Assembly (NCBI RefSeq): GCF_001279005.1
Contig: NZ_LGCN01000259.1
Span: 1 to 15,591, forward strand
Reading direction: 5' to 3'
DNA from: Streptomyces caelestis
GTDB taxonomy: Bacteria > Actinomycetota > Actinomycetes > Streptomycetales > Streptomycetaceae
DNA: 15,591 bases
A model generated the notes under the pieces. The model was not told the DNA's origin. It did no database searches and was given only the letters and a program-made list of their open reading frames with translations. Shown here piece by piece: positions 13,088-15,591 of the stretch (position 1 is the first letter of the stretch; the number at the start of each line of letters is the position of its first letter). Position numbers and translations under genes: made by a program.

Positions 13088-13957
13088 GTGGACGGCTGGT
13101 ACGTGGATGACCGCTGCAGCAACTGCGATGCCGCCCGGCAGTTCGCGCCGGATCTGATCGGCGAAGTCGATGGAAGATCTCAGGTTCTGCGCCCACCGCG
13201 CGACGAAGAGGAGACAGGGCGCTTACACGCCGCCGCCTTCGCCTGTCCCACACGCTCCATCCGCCCGCCGGCCGGGCAGCAGGATTCCAGGCTCGACCCC
13301 TTCCCAATGGTCCTGGACGAGGGGCTACTGATCTGTGGGCACAACTCGCGGCACACCGCCGGGGCCAACTCCTACCTGCTTGTGCGGCCCTCCGGCACGG
13401 TCATGATGATCGACACACCACGCTGGAACCGTGAACTGGCCGAGCGATACGCGGCAACAGGCCCCGTCACCCATGTGCTGCTCACCCACCGCGACCATGC
13501 CGCACACGGCCGCCGCTACGCGGACCATTTCGGCGCCCGACTGTGGATCCATGAGGGGGACCTCGACGCCGCACCGGACGCAGATCACGTCATCCGGGGT
13601 CTTGAACCTGTGAAGATCAGCGAGGGCGTCACCGCTCACCCGCTGCCCGGCCATACCCAGGGCAGCGTGCTCTACCTTGCGGACGACCGGTATTGCTTCA
13701 GCGGGGACAGCTTCTACTGGTCCCGCGCCACCCGTGACCTGGAGGTCGCAGAGAGCGTGACCTGGTACTCCATCCAGGAGTTGGCCGCTTCCCTCACCAG
13801 GACAGCCGGACGACTGCGTTTCGAATGGGTTCTGCCGGGCCACGGTGACCGTCACCGGCTGACCGCCGACGAAATGTCCCGGCGGCTGACGGCACTGGCA
13901 CAACGCACACGACTGCTGCGGCCCCGACCAGTCGACTTCACCGCCGTTCGCTGGTGA
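13088..13957 (+). CDS. Ferredoxin-like domain fused to an MBL-fold metallo-hydrolase
   Basis: GTG 13088 follows AAAGGAGG at 13073-13080, giving 289 residues. Residues 5-58 form a small ferredoxin-like domain (D-D-R-C-S-N-C-D-A-A-R-Q-F-A-P, then A-C-P-T-R-S-I) with cysteines at 10, 13 and 53. Position 16, usually the third cysteine, is alanine, so a full 4Fe-4S ligand set is missing. Residues 75-270 form an MBL-fold domain: L-T-H-R-D-H at 132-137, G-H-T-Q-G-S at 188-193, S-G-D-S at 205-208 and P-G-H-G-D at 250-254. The first histidine of H-x-H-x-D-H is replaced by leucine, a variant common in this ferredoxin-MBL family. It may be a redox-linked hydrolase. Substrate is unknown. It lies just downstream of IS debris and may have been brought in with it. 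Confidence 0.82.
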   Translation: MDGWYVDDRCSNCDAARQFAPDLIGEVDGRSQVLRPPRDEEETGRLHAAAFACPTRSIRPPAGQQDSRLDPFPMVLDEGLLICGHNSRHTAGANSYLLVRPSGTVMMIDTPRWNRELAERYAATGPVTHVLLTHRDHAAHGRRYADHFGARLWIHEGDLDAAPDADHVIRGLEPVKISEGVTAHPLPGHTQGSVLYLADDRYCFSGDSFYWSRATRDLEVAESVTWYSIQELAASLTRTAGRLRFEWVLPGHGDRHRLTADEMSRRLTALAQRTRLLRPRPVDFTAVRW

Positions 13958-14049
13958 GACAGCGGCTCGACCAGCAGCGCACTCCACGGGCGACGGCCAC
14001 CATGCTCCGTCCTGGAAGAGTCAGTGGTGGCCGCGGCGGCACTTCGGGC

Positions 14050-14280
14050 AGGTTTGCCTTGCGGCCATCGCGGCTTGTGGCGGCGAGTCAGGTGCCGTCC
14101 GGACTGATCGCCACCGAGGCCGCCCGCGTGGTGTGGCCGGTGAGGGTGCGCTGGAGGGCGGCATGAGGGATCGGGTGGAAGCCCTTGGTTGATGAGGCAG
14201 TGGGGGCGCAGGGCGGGGCCTCACCGACGTGCGGTGATCTGCAGCTGCCAGGGTGGGTGTCGAGGCGGTTGTGCAGGACG
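14050..14280 (-). pseudogene. WD40-repeat protein remnant (NB-ARC/WD40 type)
   Basis: On the minus strand L-Q-R-T-L-T-G-H-T-T, then V-A-I-S-P-D-G-T, a TGA stop, then L-A-A-T-S-R-D-G matches the WD40 unit T-L-T-G-H-T ... I-S-P-D-G-T-W-L-A-T-x-S-R-D-G. The stop at 14087-14085 sits exactly where tryptophan (TGG) is expected. Upstream, in another frame, D-T-H-P-G-W-Q-L-Q resembles linker sequence of these proteins. This is a short decayed fragment with no start or end. The rest of 13958-14458 shows no intact gene. Confidence 0.5.
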
Positions 14281-14458
14281 CCGATGAGGGCGTGGAGCGG
14301 GTCGGTGGGGGCGAGGAGGTAGGTGGGGCGGCAGCCCTCCGCCTCCGACCACGAGACCTGCAAGCGACGCAACACCGTCGAGCGGCGCCGTCAAGAGTGA
14401 TTGGCGAAATCTGTGGACCGATGCCCATGGGCATGTTGGTGCGACTGCGCAAGGGGCT

Positions 14459-14569
14459 TCAGGTGAGGCCCTCGAAAAAGTCCCAGAGCGCGGTGTGCAG
14501 GATTTCGGGCTGTTCCAAGTGCAGGTTGTGGCCGGTATCAAGGATGCTCAGGGCCGTGGTGGCAGGTCC
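14459..14569 (-). pseudogene. Alpha/beta-hydrolase C-terminal remnant
   Basis: The minus-strand frame reads I-L-D-T-G-H-N-L-H-L-E-Q-P-E followed by W-D-F-F-E-G-L-T and a stop at 14461-14459. G-H-x-x-H-L-E-Q-P is the catalytic-histidine motif that closes many alpha/beta-hydrolases. The gene is cut at its upstream side by the IS5-type elements that start at about 14580, so only some 36 codons remain. Confidence 0.65.
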
Positions 14570-14582
14570 CTTTCGACCTTTA

Positions 14583-15468
14583 GAGGTCCTAACAAAGGCG
14601 TTGGTCGTGTCGGTGGGTGATGAGGCAGGTGGCGAAGCCGAGGAAGGCCTCGTGGATGTCGTCGCGTTTCTCCCAGCGGATGCGCAGGCGGCGGAAGCCG
14701 TGGAGCCAGGAGATGGTGCGTTCGACGACCCGGCGGAAGATGCCCGGGCCGGAGCCGTGTGGCTGGTCGCGTTCGGCGATCACGGGCCGGATGCCGCGCT
14801 GCCACAGCAGCCGCCGGTACTTGTCGTGGTCGTAGCCGCGGTCCGCGAAGAGCATGTCCGGCCGTCGCCGTGGCCTGCCGACGACGCCGGCGACCGGTGG
14901 GACCTTGTCGAGCAGGGGCAGGAGCTGGGTGACGTCGCCCGCGGTTGCCGCCGGTCAACGACACCGCGAGCGGGATGCTCTGCCCGTCGACCAGGACGTG
15001 GTGCTTGCTGCCCGGCCGTGCGCGGTCGACCGGGCTGGGACCGCTTTGGGGCCGCGCCGGGCCGCCCGGACGTGGGAAGAGTCGATCACCGCCCGCGACC
15101 AGTCCAGCTGCTTCGCCGACCGCAGCTTCCTCAGCAGCACCAGGTGCAGCTTCTCCCACACGCCGGCCTCGTTGCAGGCGGCCAGGCGCCGCCAGCAGGT
15201 CATCCCTGATCCGAAGCCCAGTTCCTGGGGCAGGTACTCCCACTGGATGCCGGTATGCGGCACGAACAGGATCCCGCACAACGCCTGCCGGTCCGGCACC
15301 CGTGGCCGGCCCGCCACCAGCTTCGGCCCCGGCTCGGGCAACAACGGCTCGATCAGCGACCACAGTTCGTCCGACACGAGCCACGGCCGCGACTGACGCT
15401 TCCCCATGCCCCGACCAACGAGCGGACAAGCCGACGGTCACTTGATCAACAACTTCTGTTAGGGCCTC
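14583..15468 (-). mobile_element. IS5-family insertion sequence, 886 bp, both ends present
   Basis: The ends are imperfect inverted repeats: GAGGTCCTAACA at 14583-14594 and its partner TGTTAGGGCCTC at 15457-15468 (one mismatch in the first 12 bases). Both sides are flanked by TTA (14580-14582 and 15469-15471), fitting the 3-bp TNA target duplication of the IS1031-type IS5 subgroup. The single transposase gene fills the element and its stop codon lies in the left repeat. The right flank runs directly into the end of another IS5-like element. Confidence 0.85.
14589..15407 (-). pseudogene. IS5-family transposase with two compensating frameshifts
   Basis: ATG 15407 opens the N-terminal part (W-S-L-I-E-P-L-L-P-E-P, then G-I-L-F-V-P-H-T-G-I-Q-W, and W-S-R-A-V-I-D-S-S-H-V-R-A with the first catalytic Asp). 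Near 15040-15050 the sequence must move to the -1 frame to continue S-P-V-D-R-A-R-P-G-S-K-H-H-V-L-V-D-G. Near 14950 it must shift +1 to read G-D-V-T-Q and then L-F-A-D-R-G-Y-D (second Asp) and R-R-V-V-E-R-T-I-S-W (Glu), ending at TAG 14591-14589. The first and last parts share one frame. The gene is probably inactivated by a one-base loss and a one-base gain. A programmed -1 shift at the first site is possible, but I see no canonical slippery heptamer. Confidence 0.8.
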
Positions 15469-15480
15469 TTAGAGCTTGTC

Positions 15481-15591
15481 TCACGTGGTGAGCTTTGCGA
15501 GTTTCTTGTAGCAGGTCAGGACCGCTGCGAGTCCGAGGAAGGCCAGGAAGTGGCTGCCTTTGCGCTCGTACCGGACGGTCAGGCGGCGGTA
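15481..15591 (-). pseudogene. IS5-like transposase C-terminus, cut by the window edge
   Basis: The minus-strand frame, open at the edge, reads Y-R-R-L-T-V-R-Y-E-R-K and then F-L-A-F-L-G-L-A-A-V-L-T-C-Y-K-K-L and ends at 15483-15481. This is the typical end of a second IS5-family transposase, different from the neighbour at 14589-15407. Its terminal repeat probably begins at GAGCTTGTCTCACG (15472-15485). Whether the gene is intact beyond the window is unknown; it is listed as a partial gene. Confidence 0.75.

Noticed and set aside
14253..15209. A 318-codon plus-strand open frame across the IS element
   Set aside because: It is antisense to the IS5 transposase and crosses the element boundary and remnants.

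Overview
The window is high-G+C actinobacterial DNA. Codon use, many GTG/TTG starts, and the insertion-sequence families present all point to Streptomyces or a close relative. It has two halves: an ordered biosynthetic locus (1-8091) and an accessory region full of broken insertion sequences (8092-15591).

Biosynthetic half. The left edge holds the first 47 codons of ectB (diaminobutyrate aminotransferase) on the minus strand. A 556-bp divergent control region separates it from a compact plus-strand run of seven genes: a PLP fold-type III decarboxylase of the BtrK/VinO type, an AcpS-type phosphopantetheinyl transferase, a hot-dog protein resembling beta-aminoacyl-CoA ammonia-lyase (Kal), an AMP-forming acyl/aminoacyl ligase, an acyl carrier protein, EctC (ectoine synthase) and EctA (diaminobutyrate acetyltransferase). 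Most of these genes overlap or nearly touch, with good ribosome binding sites. The three ectoine enzymes are therefore present but rearranged, and they share an operon with a complete set for activating, loading and decarboxylating an amino acid on a carrier protein. The EctA homologue has lost the usual glycine-rich acyl-CoA pyrophosphate loop. My hypothesis is that it takes its acyl group from the carrier protein, for example beta-alanyl or acryloyl derived from aspartate, and that EctC then closes a ring carrying a 2-substituent other than the methyl of ectoine. This is inference. I do not recognise the locus as a described pathway.

Next come a convergent GlxA-type AraC regulator and a divergent MFS transporter. 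Their link to the pathway is possible but unproven.

Accessory half. A metallo-beta-lactamase-fold hydrolase resembling N-acyl-homoserine lactonases, together with a broken IS5-type transposase, lies between two diverged inverted copies of a roughly 107-bp sequence. Then come IS3-like and IS701-like 3' remnants, and a divergent pair of quinone reductase and TetR regulator sharing a near-perfect 35-bp palindrome. After those lie two consecutive degenerate 3' ends of an integrase-type transposase (minus strand), a third transposase fragment (plus strand), a fusion of a ferredoxin-like domain to an MBL-fold domain, and WD40 and alpha/beta-hydrolase remnants. The window ends with a structurally complete IS5-family element (14583-15468, TTA target duplication) whose transposase carries two compensating frameshifts, abutting the end of another IS5-like element that runs off the edge. 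I saw no tRNA, rRNA or CRISPR array.
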